From assembly GCA_012295275.1 (NCBI GenBank), contig CM022674.1, positions 16,505,649-16,569,648 of the forward strand: a stretch of 64,000 nt of DNA, in the 5' to 3' direction. A program made the translations under genes and the position numbers. The notes beneath the pieces were generated by a model that was not told the origin of the DNA, made no database searches, and saw nothing but the letters and a program-made list of their open reading frames with translations. This document shows, piece by piece, positions 1-10,658 of this stretch. The stretch comes from Chrysomallon squamiferum. Lineage: Eukaryota > Mollusca > Gastropoda > Neomphalida > Peltospiridae. The first letter of the stretch is position 1; every line of letters begins with the position of its first letter.

Positions 1-584
1 TGTTTTATGCATTTATTTATTCATTAACTTAGACATATAAATATATACTTTTATTGTTTTATTTATTTATATATTTATCAATCTCATCTACATATGTAAA
101 TACGTTTTTATTTATTGTTTTAACTTCATGTATAGTTTTTTCTTCATATTAATATATTATTTTATTTTTATACATATATGTATTCTTTTATATACACCTG
201 TATCTATACTTTTCATTTACACAGATAAATGTACTTTTTTTTTTTTTTTCAACTTGTTGGCCTCTTTCATTTGTAGCTCATTTCATATATTATTTATGTC
301 TAAATATATTTAATTTTCTGCTTGTACTAAACTACAGTTCGTACCTGTATTAATTTACTAATCATACATATGTTCAAGTTCTGTCCTAACTTATATCAAA
401 GGAATGTTTTTGTCTACCTGCATAATTCTCCCCGGACATTTTTTTTTTCTTTTTTTGTTTTATATTTATAGTTATTGTTCTTGTTGTTGTTGTTTAGAAC
501 TAAATATATTTATTTTAAAAATATATAAAAATTGGATTTATTTATTTATTTCATCCTTTATTAATGAAAACCACGTCTCACTTG
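1..584. other. AT-rich sequence without recognised gene
   Basis: AT-rich with short T and TTTA runs. The small open frames are made of F, I, Y and L codons and have no domain or splice context. I see no gene. Confidence 0.6.
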
Positions 585-934
585 GATGATTAAATTAATA
601 AAATACTAATGGTAGACAGTTTTTTTTGAATAATTACTATTGATTCTCTAACTTTAGCTGAAACATATAGAAGCCAAAGATAAAGGTAAATATATTAGTA
701 CTTATTCATATAATAGTCATTAGGGAAATGATCACATGAAATATGTTTCATTCATCTTTGATGATTAAATTAATAAGATACTGATGGTAGATTTTTTTTT
801 TTTAATAATTACTATCGATTCTCTAACTTTAGCAGAAACATATACAAGCCAAAGATTGTACTGAATTCATCTTTGAGAAATTAATATTTACAACAAGCAG
901 AATATCTTCCATTTTCTTCCGTTTGCTTCCTTCC

Positions 935-937
<3 letters not shown>
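585..937. repeat. Tandem duplication of FREP upstream sequence, period about 176 bp
   Basis: The segment starting GATGATTAAATTAATAA at 585 recurs at 761, each copy followed by a T run and CTCTAACTTTAGC. It resembles sequence found further upstream of exon 1 in the fibrinogen-related units (compare 12590-12850 and 27640-27880). It is the remains of a unit whose coding part is not preserved here. Confidence 0.6.
712..745 (-). promoter_or_regulatory. Cluster upstream box, diverged copy
   Basis: Contains AGTCATTAGGGAAATGATCA, one base different from the box at 1326, 12781 and 27841. Its role is unknown; the repeated placement upstream of FREP exon 1 is the only argument for function, and co-duplication explains it equally well. 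Confidence 0.35.

Positions 938-1025
<88 letters not shown>
938..1025. repeat. (CT)44 microsatellite abutting a FREP start-codon context
   Basis: Pure CT repeat. Read on the minus strand, the array directly follows ATGGAGAGAG, the same ATGGAG that opens exon 1 in the cluster genes (27400, 19839, 6924). Sequence on the high-coordinate side resembles the 5' flank of those genes. The rest of exon 1 is absent. Confidence 0.85.
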
Positions 1026-1030
<5 letters not shown>

Positions 1031-1480
1031 CATAAACGATATCAGTGCAGAAATTCAGGTATTTCTGTTCAGAACTAAATTAATATAATTATGGAAAGAA
1101 ATTCTAAACGTTATTTGAACTGAACTTTTCCAGTGTATTGCCCGTTCAAAACAGAAATACTTCATCCTGTATTAAATAAAACAATGTCGTACTTGACTGA
1201 TTAACTTAATAATACAGTAACGGTGGATATATATTTTTTTAAATTCTATTGATTCTGTCAATTCAGCTGAATCATTTAGAAGTGAATCAGAATGGAAATC
1301 ACATTTATACTTATTCATGTAATAGTCATCAGGGAAATGATCATTTGAAATATGTTTTAGTCATCTATAAAAATGTTATATTTACTCTTGCTGAACTAGT
1401 GGAATGTTTGATACTTACTCTTTATTGTTCCTTTTGTTTTATTGGTATCCTTTGTCTTTTTATTTTTTTGTAGTTATTAA
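1026..1480 (-). promoter_or_regulatory. Orphan FREP 5' flank with upstream box
   Basis: Homologous to the flanks at 6925-7320 and 27401-27880: shares the start region, the AAACTGAAC/CTTCA..TGT..TTAAATAAAAC stretch, and the box GTCATCAGGGAAATGATCAT at 1326. It has no downstream coding exon, so it is a promoter left without a gene. Function is inferred from position only. Confidence 0.45.
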
Positions 1481-1619
1481 TATGCACATCCATACTTACA
1501 AACTTATTGTTTTTAATCATCGTTACAAACATCATAAGGGATTAAGTCAAAAACAAATTGTTAAGAATAAATTAATGCAAACAATCAAATAGAACTTACC
1601 GAACTGTATACAAATAAAT

Positions 1620-1878
1620 AATTTACATTTCGTCACCTGTTTTATTATTTTTCCAAATATACTAGCATTACACTGATCGATCAATGTATGATCATCTACA
1701 GAACAGAATCACGTGGGATCAAATGAAGCGACTTTCCCAGCTTTGTTCAGTCTTCAAAGAGATCTCGTTATTTTAAATATTCATGTGTTTTTACATCAAG
1801 TAGGTATTGTGTTTACAGTCTGTGTCTGAGTGCTTGTGGCTGTGTGTTTGGGTACGTGTGCATATTTATTATTATTAT

Positions 1879-1916
<38 letters not shown>

Positions 1917-2250
1917 ATAGTTGTAGTTGCAGTATTAGTAGAGGCATTTGTAATATTAATATTATTATTATTTAATTTTGTGTTTTCTCTTGCTTTAATG
2001 ATATCTTCTTGTTTTTTAAAAATCCTGCTCATACACATATTTTTTCAAACATAATATATGTGTGTGTGTGCGAGTGTGTGTGTACATTTATCTTTATCCA
2101 TAACACGAATAAAAAAACCAATCAGCAACATTTGCTTACATTCAATTACATTTAACAACTCTTTCCAAACAAATCAATTATAAAATTAAATTTAGCAAGT
2201 GTTAAAAATTTACATTCAGCAATTGTTTCAAAATTAGTAGTTTGCAGATT
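1620..2250. repeat. Duplicated intergenic blocks of the FREP unit, with (TAG)n
   Basis: 1640-1810 (CACCTG, AATCACGTGGGATCAA, TTCAAAGAGAT) recurs at 9370-9560 and 18355-18550. 2080-2250 (ATCTTTATCC..ATTCAGCAAC..TTTAACAACTCTTTCC) recurs at 10050-10200, 24090-24260 and 39780-39920. A (TAG)13 tract lies at 1878-1918. No coding content seen. Confidence 0.65.
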
Positions 2251-2390
2251 TATATGAAATAAATCCGAAAAGAAATAAACATTTCAAACATTTTGTTTCA
2301 TATTTTTTTCCCAATCATTTTTTTGTCTTCAATATTTTGAGTAAGGATACATTCCTGTCAGTTGGAATTTGTTTTCGTTTTTTATTGTAT

Positions 2391-2396
2391 TTTATT
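2391..2396 (-). terminator. Candidate poly(A) signal AATAAA of the 2.8-4.6 kb FREP copy
   Basis: TTTATT on the plus strand reads AATAAA on the minus strand, about 380 nt after the stop at 2777. A matching signal sits at the same relative place behind the intact gene (24554-24559). Confidence 0.4.
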
Positions 2397-2459
2397 TCTC
2401 CAGTTAATAATTCAGTTTTCATTAGGCTAATACTATTGCTTCACTAAGAACACAGCTTT

Positions 2460-2776
2460 ACTTCAAACCCGAATACGGTGGAATTTTCATCACGGTTTTA
2501 ATGCAAAACATAATATGGCCGAATTTTCATTCTAGTTATAATTGAAAACAGAAGATAGTGGAGATTTCATTACAGTTGTAATTGAAAACAGAAGATAGTC
2601 GGACTTTCATTACATTTATAATTCAAAACAGAAGATGGTCAAATTCTCGTTACAGTTTCAGTTAAAAAGAGAACATGGTCTAATTTCATCACACGTTTCT
2701 TTGAAAACTGAAGATGGCCAAATTTGTATCACACTATTAATTCAAAACTGAAATTGATCGAAATTTCATTAGAGTT
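2460..2776 (-). repeat. 40-bp minisatellite, diverged, derived from FREP 3' coding end
   Basis: About eight degenerate units of 39-41 bp, each containing a version of AAAACAGAAGATGGTCGAA. The last genic copy encodes the protein C-terminus (residues KTVMKIRPSSVLN and the TAA stop) in the adjoining exon. It is more diverged than the array at 24640-24853. Confidence 0.85.
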
Positions 2777-4610
2777 TTAGTTCAAAACAGAAGATGGTCG
2801 AATTTTCATTACAGTTTTCTTCAATGAATAATAATAGCCTCTCCATGGCGACCAGTTGATGCTTACAGCAAAGAGGTTATTGCTTCCGTTGAGGTACGGA
2901 CGGTTCAGATTGGCAGAGTGAAAGTCGTTGTACCACCAGCCTCCCTTATAACCCCCAGCACATGCGTTTCCATTGTCCTCTGTAGAGAATTTCATACCAG
3001 TGTGACGAACGTTATCTGTTACAGCGTTTATCAGGGCATCACCTACAAGTAAATATTCTATAATTATCAGAATCACATTCGTGTGAATCAGTTTTCCAAA
3101 ATAAAACAGCAGGATGAACAACTACGACCACGATGGTGACATTATTCTTTAAACGTAAGGTTTAAAACTAGTTTAATGTTTGTTCTTTTCAGTGAGGTAA
3201 CCGGTACAGATATTTCGTTTTATCTACATGTTTAAATGTGGTACTTGTTTGTGAGCTGGAGATAGTTTTATACGCTTTATGTTTTCTGTCCTGCTTTTAG
3301 CCGATTCCTGAAGGTCGTGTAGGATATGACTCTCAGTGGTAACCACTGTTGTTTTAAAAATGTGGTTGAGACCCATCTTCGACGTCTAACAAATCTCAAC
3401 AATTCTCTCTCCTCTCTTGTTGTTGTCTTACAGGGATTCCCATGTGTTGGACAATCTTTAAATCCTGTTTTACAGCTCTGTCTTTGTCATGAAATGATGG
3501 ATATACTGCGCCAAAGTTGACATCCAAATAGTTTGAGGAGAGTTCCTGGATCTCTCATGCCAATAATTTGCCACCTTGTAGCCTCTGACAATTTACAACG
3601 TGCCAATTTACCAGTCACGGTTCTGAATATTCAATACAAACTGACAGCACATGGCATAAACTTGATTTCAGCAAGTATGATATATCGCGAGGACTGTTTT
3701 ACAAGAACAAAAAAATACATTGTTTTTTCTAAATTCAGGTATGAACTGTTTACAGATAAATTTAATATAAATTTAATAATTTGTCGATTATTTTTATTGT
3801 TATTGTGATTGTTCGGGTTGTTTTAGAAATGTATTATAATTGAATGTATTTGATTATTTGTTTATTCATTCATTCATTCATTTATTTAATTTGTTGTTGT
3901 TGTTTTTTTTTTTTAGAAAATTCTTATTATTATTAGCATGATTTCTTTTGTTGTTGTTGTATTTATTTATTTCAAATTACCTGCATTTCCGCTGTATTTT
4001 TCAACTGATAAGCGATAAAAATCATCTTCTCCAGTTATTGAGAAAGTTTTGTAGACAGCAAAAGTCGTGTTTCCTTCGAACTTTTCAAGTCAAGTTTCAG
4101 ATCGTAGTAACCTTGACTGGACAACAGATCTATGTTCTCATTGCCTAGCAAGATAAATCAAATCGATAATCAATAAATCCACTGCCCAGTGAACGAACAT
4201 TATATTTGTGAACTTACTCACTTAATTCACTAACTTTTTAATATACATATTTTAATTATTTATTACTAATTGCCTACCTAACCAGAATTCTTTAGTTAAT
4301 GAACCAAATACGTTTTCTGGTGCGTCTGTCCGTGTATGAAATAACTGAAAAAATAGGTCCCTTATCTGCTTAAAACATTCATGAATAAAACGAAACGAAA
4401 AGGAAAAGAAATGGATGAAACGCACAGAAAAAGGTAATAATATATCAAATGAAAACGACAAAAAATAAAAAATAAAAAATTAATAAAAGCATTGCTAAAA
4501 TTTAGAAGCCAACCGCTATCATTGTCAGATATTTTGCAGTACGCCTTGATTGGACAGCCGTTGTCACGTGGTACAATTGTATAAACTCCGCTACTTTTAC
4601 CTCCATTCAT
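2777..4610 (-). pseudogene. FREP copy E: fibrinogen-domain pseudogene (exons 2-5)
   Basis: Minus-strand copy of the gene at 24854-27400. Exon 5 is 2777-3042 (266 nt, same as the intact gene, open to its TAA). Exon 4 is 3981-4144 (164 nt, one short of the intact 165), giving a frameshift after about codon 20. Exon 3 is 4278-4344 (67 nt against 97), an in-frame loss of ten codons covering FYRTW..YRD. Exon 2 runs up from about 4504 and is cut at 4610 just before its MNGG codons by an AT-rich repeat block. Exon 1 and the acceptor of exon 2 are absent. All remaining splice sites are GT..AG. With a frameshift and no 5' end it cannot make a FREP; exon 5 alone looks well kept (GGWWYN motif, four expected Cys positions reduced by one). 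Confidence 0.85.
3230..3640 (-). mobile_element. Tc1-like transposase fragment in intron 4 of copy E
   Basis: Reverse translation gives IIGMRDPGT, GNPCKTTTREER and ISYTTFRNRLKAG in order but with frame breaks. These match the paired helix-turn-helix DNA-binding half of Tc1/mariner transposases, including the GRPRKTT-like hinge. The DDE catalytic half is missing. A homologous fragment lies at 6400-6690 in copy F, so the insertion predates the duplication. Confidence 0.75.
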
Positions 4611-5526
4611 AATGAGTTAATAGTTTGTAATGATTTTGTTCTCAATTTTCAATCATACATGTACTAGGTACACTATCACAGCAAATTTAAAAGTTAATTT
4701 CACCGTTAAATAATTACAAACATTCAACTTAAAATTAATAATCATTAAACATAATTATTATTAATAACAACATTTGAAATAATAATTGTAGTAACAATTT
4801 ACATTTAATTTAAAATGCACATATAGAGAACAATTTTTAATTTGTAATTATTATCAATTAGAAAATATAATTATAATAACAAATTAGGAATAAGTTGAAC
4901 ACTTTTAATAACTGATAAGTCATTCAGGATTTTAAGGCTAACTTGAAACTGTTGTTACTTTTGATTTGACACAATGTCTGGAATCCATCTAGTTTTATCA
5001 CATTTCAGTTATTTCCCATTCAATGACAATATTTACCACAATAATAAAAGCGACAAGCATGTCATACATATGCAACAATTATAACTGGTATGCAAATACA
5101 GTTTTTGCAAATGTTAAATAATACGAACTAGCATATGTATTATTATTAGTATAATAATATATCATAAATTCTAATGCAAGAATAAACAATTTACGTATTA
5201 TAAATATGCAAATTAAAGTAATTATTATGATAATGTATTACGTATGGATAAATGGAAAATATTTGTTATATCATATTTTTATCTGCATTTTCAAATGATC
5301 AAATGCTATAATTATTATAAAAATATATTATGTAGAATATATATTATATTATTTTTTTTCCTGAATATTCAAATGTAAAATATAATAAATTATGGATAGT
5401 CAAATGTTAATAAAAATAGATAAATAAATAAATAGATAAATAAATAAACATATCAACGAATACACAATAAAGAGAGTTAAATAATATACAAATAAATAAA
5501 CAATCAAACAGACAATAAAAGAAGGA

Positions 5527-5577
<51 letters not shown>

Positions 5578-5640
5578 ATATCTTGTTTCTATTAAAGAGA
5601 TAATACGACATATTTTCGAATCTGCAATCATCAATGGTAG
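4611..5640. repeat. AT-rich 1-kb block, copy 1, with (AAAT)n
   Basis: Starts with GAGTTAATAGTTTGTAATGAT and shares long similarity with 8170-8950, 15180-16250 and 22830-23720. Elsewhere it follows LINE reverse-transcriptase remnants, so it may be a LINE 3' tail or sequence duplicated with it. Here it abuts, and truncates, exon 2 of copy E. (AAAT)n occupies 5527-5580. Confidence 0.7.
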
Positions 5641-6119
5641 AACTTTCAAATATTTGTTTCCTTCACAAAATGTATTTTTATATCAGCAGCGACGAATCAT
5701 TTACGAACTATTTTATACAGTACAGCACCTACTATAGTTTTTATCTAAAGTCAGCAAAATCAAGCACGAATGTGAAAAAATAAGTTTTTTTCAAAGTGTT
5801 TATCAAGGCATCACCTAGAAGTAAACATTCTATAATTATTAGAATCACATTCGTGTCAATCAGTTTTCCAAAACAAAACAGTAGGATCAACGACTACAAC
5901 TACAGTGATGACACTCTTAATTAAACGTAACTTTTGATCTAGTTTAATGTTTGATCTTTCTAGTCATGTAGCCGTTATACATCTCTTATTTTATCGACAT
6001 TTTTAAATGTTCTGATAACTATATGTATATATTACAGTTAGAATGGCGAACATGTCTGTGAAATTTTTAGTCACTTACCCTAATGCCAGAGACCGTCTAC
6101 AGATATTAATTTATTGTTT

Positions 6120-6260
6120 TGTTTATATATATTTATATATATATATAAATGAAATGTATCTTAATATTTATGGGTATGTGTGTGGATGTGTGTTTGGGTA
6201 TGTGTATACAGACACACAAACACACACACACACACACACGCAGGCACACACACACATATC
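6120..6260. repeat. (TA)n, (TG)n and (CA)n patch
   Basis: Short imperfect dinucleotide repeats between the exon 5 stub and the Tc1 fragment of copy F. The overlapping open frames are repeat artefacts. Confidence 0.7.
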
Positions 6261-6399
6261 CACCAGTCACTTTGGATATAACCATGGCTGTGATCCTTTG
6301 GCTCAAAACACGTATACGACCATCCACCTACACAGTAAGAAATGAGTCTAATCGCAAAATGAATTCTCAGCAGTTTTGAAATGTTCCTTCTAACACTTT

Positions 6400-6690
6400 G
6401 ATTACACGCGACAAGTCGTCGGTGCTGATTTCTGAGCTGGAAATAGTTTTACATGCTTGATGGTTTTTCCTCCTGCTTGTAGCCGATTCCTGACTGTCGT
6501 ATAGGAAATGGTTCTCACTGCTAATCACTGGTGTTTTAAAGATGGGGTTGAGCCCATGAACAGCATCTAATCAGTGTCAACAGTGCTCTCTCCTTTCTTG
6601 TTGTTGTCTTACGGGGTCTCCCATGTCTTGGACGATCATTAAAACCTTTTTGGTAGCTCTGTTTTTGTTCACCAGTCTTGAAATGATAGA
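6400..6690 (-). mobile_element. Tc1-like transposase fragment joined to FREP exon 1
   Basis: Minus strand reads FNDRPRHGRPRKTTTRKERA, then after a break RTISYTTVRNRLQAGGKTIK. This is the second helix-turn-helix and GRPR hinge of a Tc1/mariner transposase. No DDE domain or terminal inverted repeats seen. It is the paralogue of 3230-3640. Confidence 0.8.
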
Positions 6691-6924
6691 AATAATAAGC
6701 CCAAGTTTACAGACTACGTTGCTGACATATTCTGTCATACAGTGCAATTTACTGGACACGGTCTATTCTTTTGAAGGATCTTCTTCAAGTTTCTTATCTT
6801 GGTATTGTGGTAACTTTCGAAAAGTCTTACGAGTGCTAATCTCGAAATTGCAGAAAGAAACAACGATTATCAGAAATGCTAAAACACAGAATATTATCTC
6901 GTTGATCTTTTTCATTATCTCCAT

Positions 6925-7340
6925 TTTATAAACAGTATGTTGAAATTCAGATATCGCTATTCAGAACTCAATTAATCTACCTATATAAAGAGATTTTAAT
7001 GGTTATTTCAGAGAGCCAAATAAACTAGTAATTTCTTCTACTAATGTTTCCAAGACACTGACACTACCAAACTGAACTCTTCAAATATATTAAGCATTTG
7101 ACACAAGCTTCTGTTTTCTGTCCAGAATAGAAATATTTCATACTGTATTATGCAAAACCACATCTCACTTGGTTGGTTAACTTAATAATACAATAATGGT
7201 AGATATGCTCTCTTTATAATTTCTATTGATTCTGTCAGTTCAATTGACCATTTGAAATGTTGTTTGTTCATCTTTGAAAATTTTGTATTTACGTTTGCTG
7301 AACTAGCAGAATCTTCATGTTTTTATGTTTTACTTCAGTA
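6925..7340 (-). promoter_or_regulatory. 5' flank of FREP copy F
   Basis: Closely matches 27401-27620 upstream of the intact gene, including GAGAGCCAAATAAACTAGTA and TAATTTCTTCTACTAATGTT. TTTATATAG on the minus strand (about 6990-6982) is a plausible TATA element; the intact gene has TTTACGTAA there instead. Confidence 0.45.
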
Positions 7341-7593
7341 ACTGGTTTGGACCAAAATGATTCTTTTGTTTTTACTTAGTCTTGCTTTTGCATTTTTGTC
7401 GATTGTTCGGTATATCTTCTCTATAGCGTTTATTTGGTTGTTCTTTTTATTTTATATTTTATTATTTATTTTATTTTATTTTATTATTATTATTATTAAT
7501 TTTTTGTGTGTGTGTGTGAGAGAGTGTGTGTATTTGTATTATATTTATTTTATTGTTGTTTTTGTTTTTACTATTCTTATATTTTAATAATTT

Positions 7594-8170
7594 GTGTATA
7601 AATATATATTAAGCATTTACAAAACAACACCACGCTTTGTGGTTTATGGAGAATTAGAAAGATATCAGTTGTCTGTATGTGTTACAATAACAATCATTAC
7701 ATTAAATACACCGTACAAATTTCTTGGTGTACTCTACATGTCATCATCGTACAACTGTAATGTAAATGCCGTATCAAGTCTTAATTATCTTCTGTGAAAA
7801 AGTATACTAGATGAATGTGTTTATGTTATATATAATCATGTGTCAAAGTGAATGATTTGTGGTAGAAACATGCAGTAAGAATTATATCTCATCAGTTCTC
7901 ATAAAAATAGAATAGATATAAAGGTGAGTCATCTAAAGGAATTAACAATAGAATATTTAAAGACAAATTTAAATTAGAACATCTTCTATTAAAGCTTCCA
8001 ACCAAAAATGTTAGAACACTATATATTGATCTGGTTTTAACTTCTCTCCATTAGAAAATAATAAACAAACGCAACACTTGATGCAAAAGTTAAAAATATT
8101 TCTTATTCACAAAAATCATTATTATTGAGTGATTTAAAACAGACTTTTTAAAAAAGTATTCAAAAACAAA
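7594..8170 (+). mobile_element. LINE remnant, C-terminal ORF2 part
   Basis: Plus-strand translation contains KTTPRFVVYGELERYQLSV and further fragments (SHKNRI, HLKELT, EYLK). The same region in the remnants at 13.9-15.2 and 21.3-22.8 kb follows recognisable reverse transcriptase motifs. The ORF ends early and is frame-broken; this copy lacks the RT core. Confidence 0.6.
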
Positions 8171-8950
8171 TCAAAGATTGTTTGCATATGATTAAAAAGT
8201 TAATGAGTAAGAGTTTGTAATGATATTTCATTCTCAATGTTAAATCATGCCTGTACTGGACGAAATGTCCCAGTAAATTTAGAAGTTAATTTCACTGATA
8301 ATTAACTACAAACATTTAAAAGAAAATGAATAATCATTAAACATAATTTTTATCAATAAGGAAATGTGAAATACTAACTATAATAATAATTTACATTCAA
8401 TTTAAAATATGGAATATCTGTTACATCATAATATGTAAAATAATAATTATAATAACAAATTAGGAATAAGCTGAACACTTACAATAACTGATAAATCATT
8501 CAGGATTTTAGGGCTAACCTGAAACTATTGATCCTACACAAGGCCTGTATTTCATCTAATTTTAGCACAGTTCAGTTATTTCCTATTCAGTGACAGTATT
8601 GATCTCAGTTATGCAAAGGACAAACATATCATCCATATGTGACAAACATTATAATATATTATTATTAATATGCGAATGTAAACTACTGTCTGATTAACTT
8701 TTATAAATATGCAAACGTGAAATATTATGAATAAGCATAAGTACGAATGTTAGTATAATAATCTATCATAAATGTGCTAATGTAAACCAATTATAACAAT
8801 AATACACTATGAATATGCAAATTAATATATTATACTAATATATTATGAATGTGCAAATTAAAGTAATATTATAATAACATATTACATAACAGTAAATGCT
8901 AAATATTTTTTTTTTTCTTCAGACAGTTCAAGTGTAAAATATAGGAGATT
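8170..8950. repeat. AT-rich 1-kb block, copy 2
   Basis: Follows the LINE remnant; shares TTTGTAATGAT, TTAGAAGTTAATTTCACTG and ACAAATTAGGAATAAG with copies at 4611, 15180 and 22830. No gene. Confidence 0.65.
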
Positions 8951-8984
8951 ACGAATTATTAGGATTTGAATATTCTCTGTTTTA

Positions 8985-9215
8985 TGTACATCTTATTACA
9001 CTCTGCACATAGACAATGTTCAGAAACCACTGGTGCAGGAGGACAGTGTCAAATCACAACCTCACAAACCCGTCAGATGCCGCTGACGAGACTCGAACGT
9101 GTGGCACCCATTCCCCAGCACTCCGAATGCGGACGACGTTACTGTTCGGCCATCGAGACTCAAAAAAAGTTAATCTCAATAATCGAAGGTAACCGTCGCT
9201 GCCCACGAAGCACGA
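8985..9215 (-). mobile_element. tRNA-derived SINE candidate
   Basis: Base composition changes sharply from its AT-rich surroundings. On the minus strand there is an A-box-like GATGGCCGAACAG and, about 55 nt on, a B-box-like CGTTCGAGTCTC, followed by a unique GC-richer tail. This is the layout of a tRNA-related SINE head. Target-site duplications were not resolved. Confidence 0.55.
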
Positions 9216-9229
9216 AGTAGGTTTTAATA

Positions 9230-9960
9230 TGTGTACATGATTTCAAACTTATAGTTTTTAATCAGTGTTACAAAGATCCCAAGGGATTAAATTAAAAACA
9301 AATTGTGAACAATACAATATCACTAATAGTGAAACAGAACATACCGAAGTGTATACAAATAAATAATTTATCGTTCTACACCTGACTTGTTATTTGTTCA
9401 AACTGCCTTTACAAAACACTGATCAGTCTGTACACGGTCATCTACAGAACTAGTCTCGTGGGATCAGTTCAAACCCACTTTCCCGGCTTTGTTTTGTCTT
9501 CGAAGAGATGACGTTATTTAAAATATTAATGTGTTTTTACATAAACCACATATTGTGTTTACAGTGAGGTTTTATATATATAAATATATGTGTGTGTGTT
9601 TGTGTGTGTGTATGTGTACATATGTATGTAAGTAAATAAATAATTAAAGAAACACGTCACAAATAAATAAAAAACACAACAAAAATAAACAAAGAAATAA
9701 AGAAACAAACAATAAAAAAATAATAATAATCATAATAATAATAATAATTAAGTCTTGAAAATATTTTCCTTTTGTTACAGAGAGAATACGAAACATTTTT
9801 AAACTTAGAATCAACACTATTTCAACTTTCAAGCATTTCTCCTTCACAAAATACATTTTTGCATCAACAGTGAGGAATCTTTTACAATCTCTTTTACACA
9901 GTATACAAAACAAACTATAGTTTTTATATAAAATCAGCATAAACAATCACGAATGTGAAA
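9230..9960. repeat. Duplicated intergenic blocks of the FREP unit
   Basis: 9230-9560 matches 1500-1810 and 18290-18560; 9760-9960 (GAGAGAATACGAAAC..TTTCCTTCACAAAATACATTTTT) matches 5590-5760, 18850-18960 and 23815-24010. No coding exon found. Confidence 0.65.
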
Positions 9961-10311
9961 AAAAGAGAAGCTCGCCTAAGGCGGAATGGATTCTTATAAT
10001 CTACCGATATCAGACGAACGTTTCAAGTATCAGTAATAGTTATCTTTTTTATATTATTTTAAATGTATCTTTACACGGAACAGGTTTTAAAATAAAATAA
10101 TTCAGCAACATTTGTTTACATCGATTTAAATTTAACAACTCTTTCCAAATACAATAGTTATTTAATTAGATTTAGCAACTGTTTGAAAAGATGATTGCTA
10201 TAAATTTACCTTCAGCAACTATAAATTATAAATGTACAAAGATCCCACTAATAAAGTCTCGACATTAATCAAATACTTTTAAATCCATTAGCAAAATTAA
10301 ATAAACATTTA

Positions 10312-10318
<7 letters not shown>

Positions 10319-10363
<45 letters not shown>
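10319..10363. repeat. Poly(T) tract of about 45 bp
   Basis: Uninterrupted T run next to the duplicated block, possibly the poly(A) tail of a minus-strand retroelement insertion. Confidence 0.7.
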
Positions 10364-10366
<3 letters not shown>

Positions 10367-10529
10367 GCACAATTTTCTGTTTATCAGTATCAATATTTTG
10401 ACCAAAAAAACCACAACAACATTCCTGCAAACTGTAACTTTGTTTCTTTATTTTTTTTTTCCTTTATTTCTCTAAGTAATAATTCATATCGATTAAGCTA
10501 CTACTGTTGTCTCATATCAACAGAGAAAG

Positions 10530-10658
10530 GTGTGGAATTCTCGAAACAGAAAATGGAGGAATTTTCATTACAGTTTTACTTGAAAACAGATGTTGAAATT
10601 TTCATTATATGTTTAGTTCAAAACAGAAAGTGGGAAAATTTTCATTACAGTTTTAGTT
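10530..10658 (-). repeat. 40-bp minisatellite, copy behind FREP copy D
   Basis: Three degenerate units related to the arrays at 2460 and 24640 (TTTTCATTACAGTTTTAGTTCAAAA). The array runs directly into the truncated exon 5 of copy D. Confidence 0.75.

Larger units (their letters stand above)
5796..6924 (-). pseudogene. FREP copy F: exon 1 and exon 5 stubs
   Basis: Exon 1 starts at ATG 6924 and encodes a hydrophobic leader and the RKTFRKLPQ stretch, then an in-frame TAG at 6765-6763 (codon 54). Similarity continues to about 6690 (LHCMTEY..VCK) where it is broken by a Tc1 fragment. Only about 19 nt of exon 5, with its acceptor, remain at 5796-5814, joined to unrelated sequence. Exons 2-4 are deleted. 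A TATATA-type promoter motif is visible at about 6980-6990 on the minus strand. Confidence 0.8.

Noticed and set aside
6043-6345. 100-codon frame on the plus strand
   Set aside because: Runs through (TA)n, (TG)n and (CA)n; its ends show no domain.
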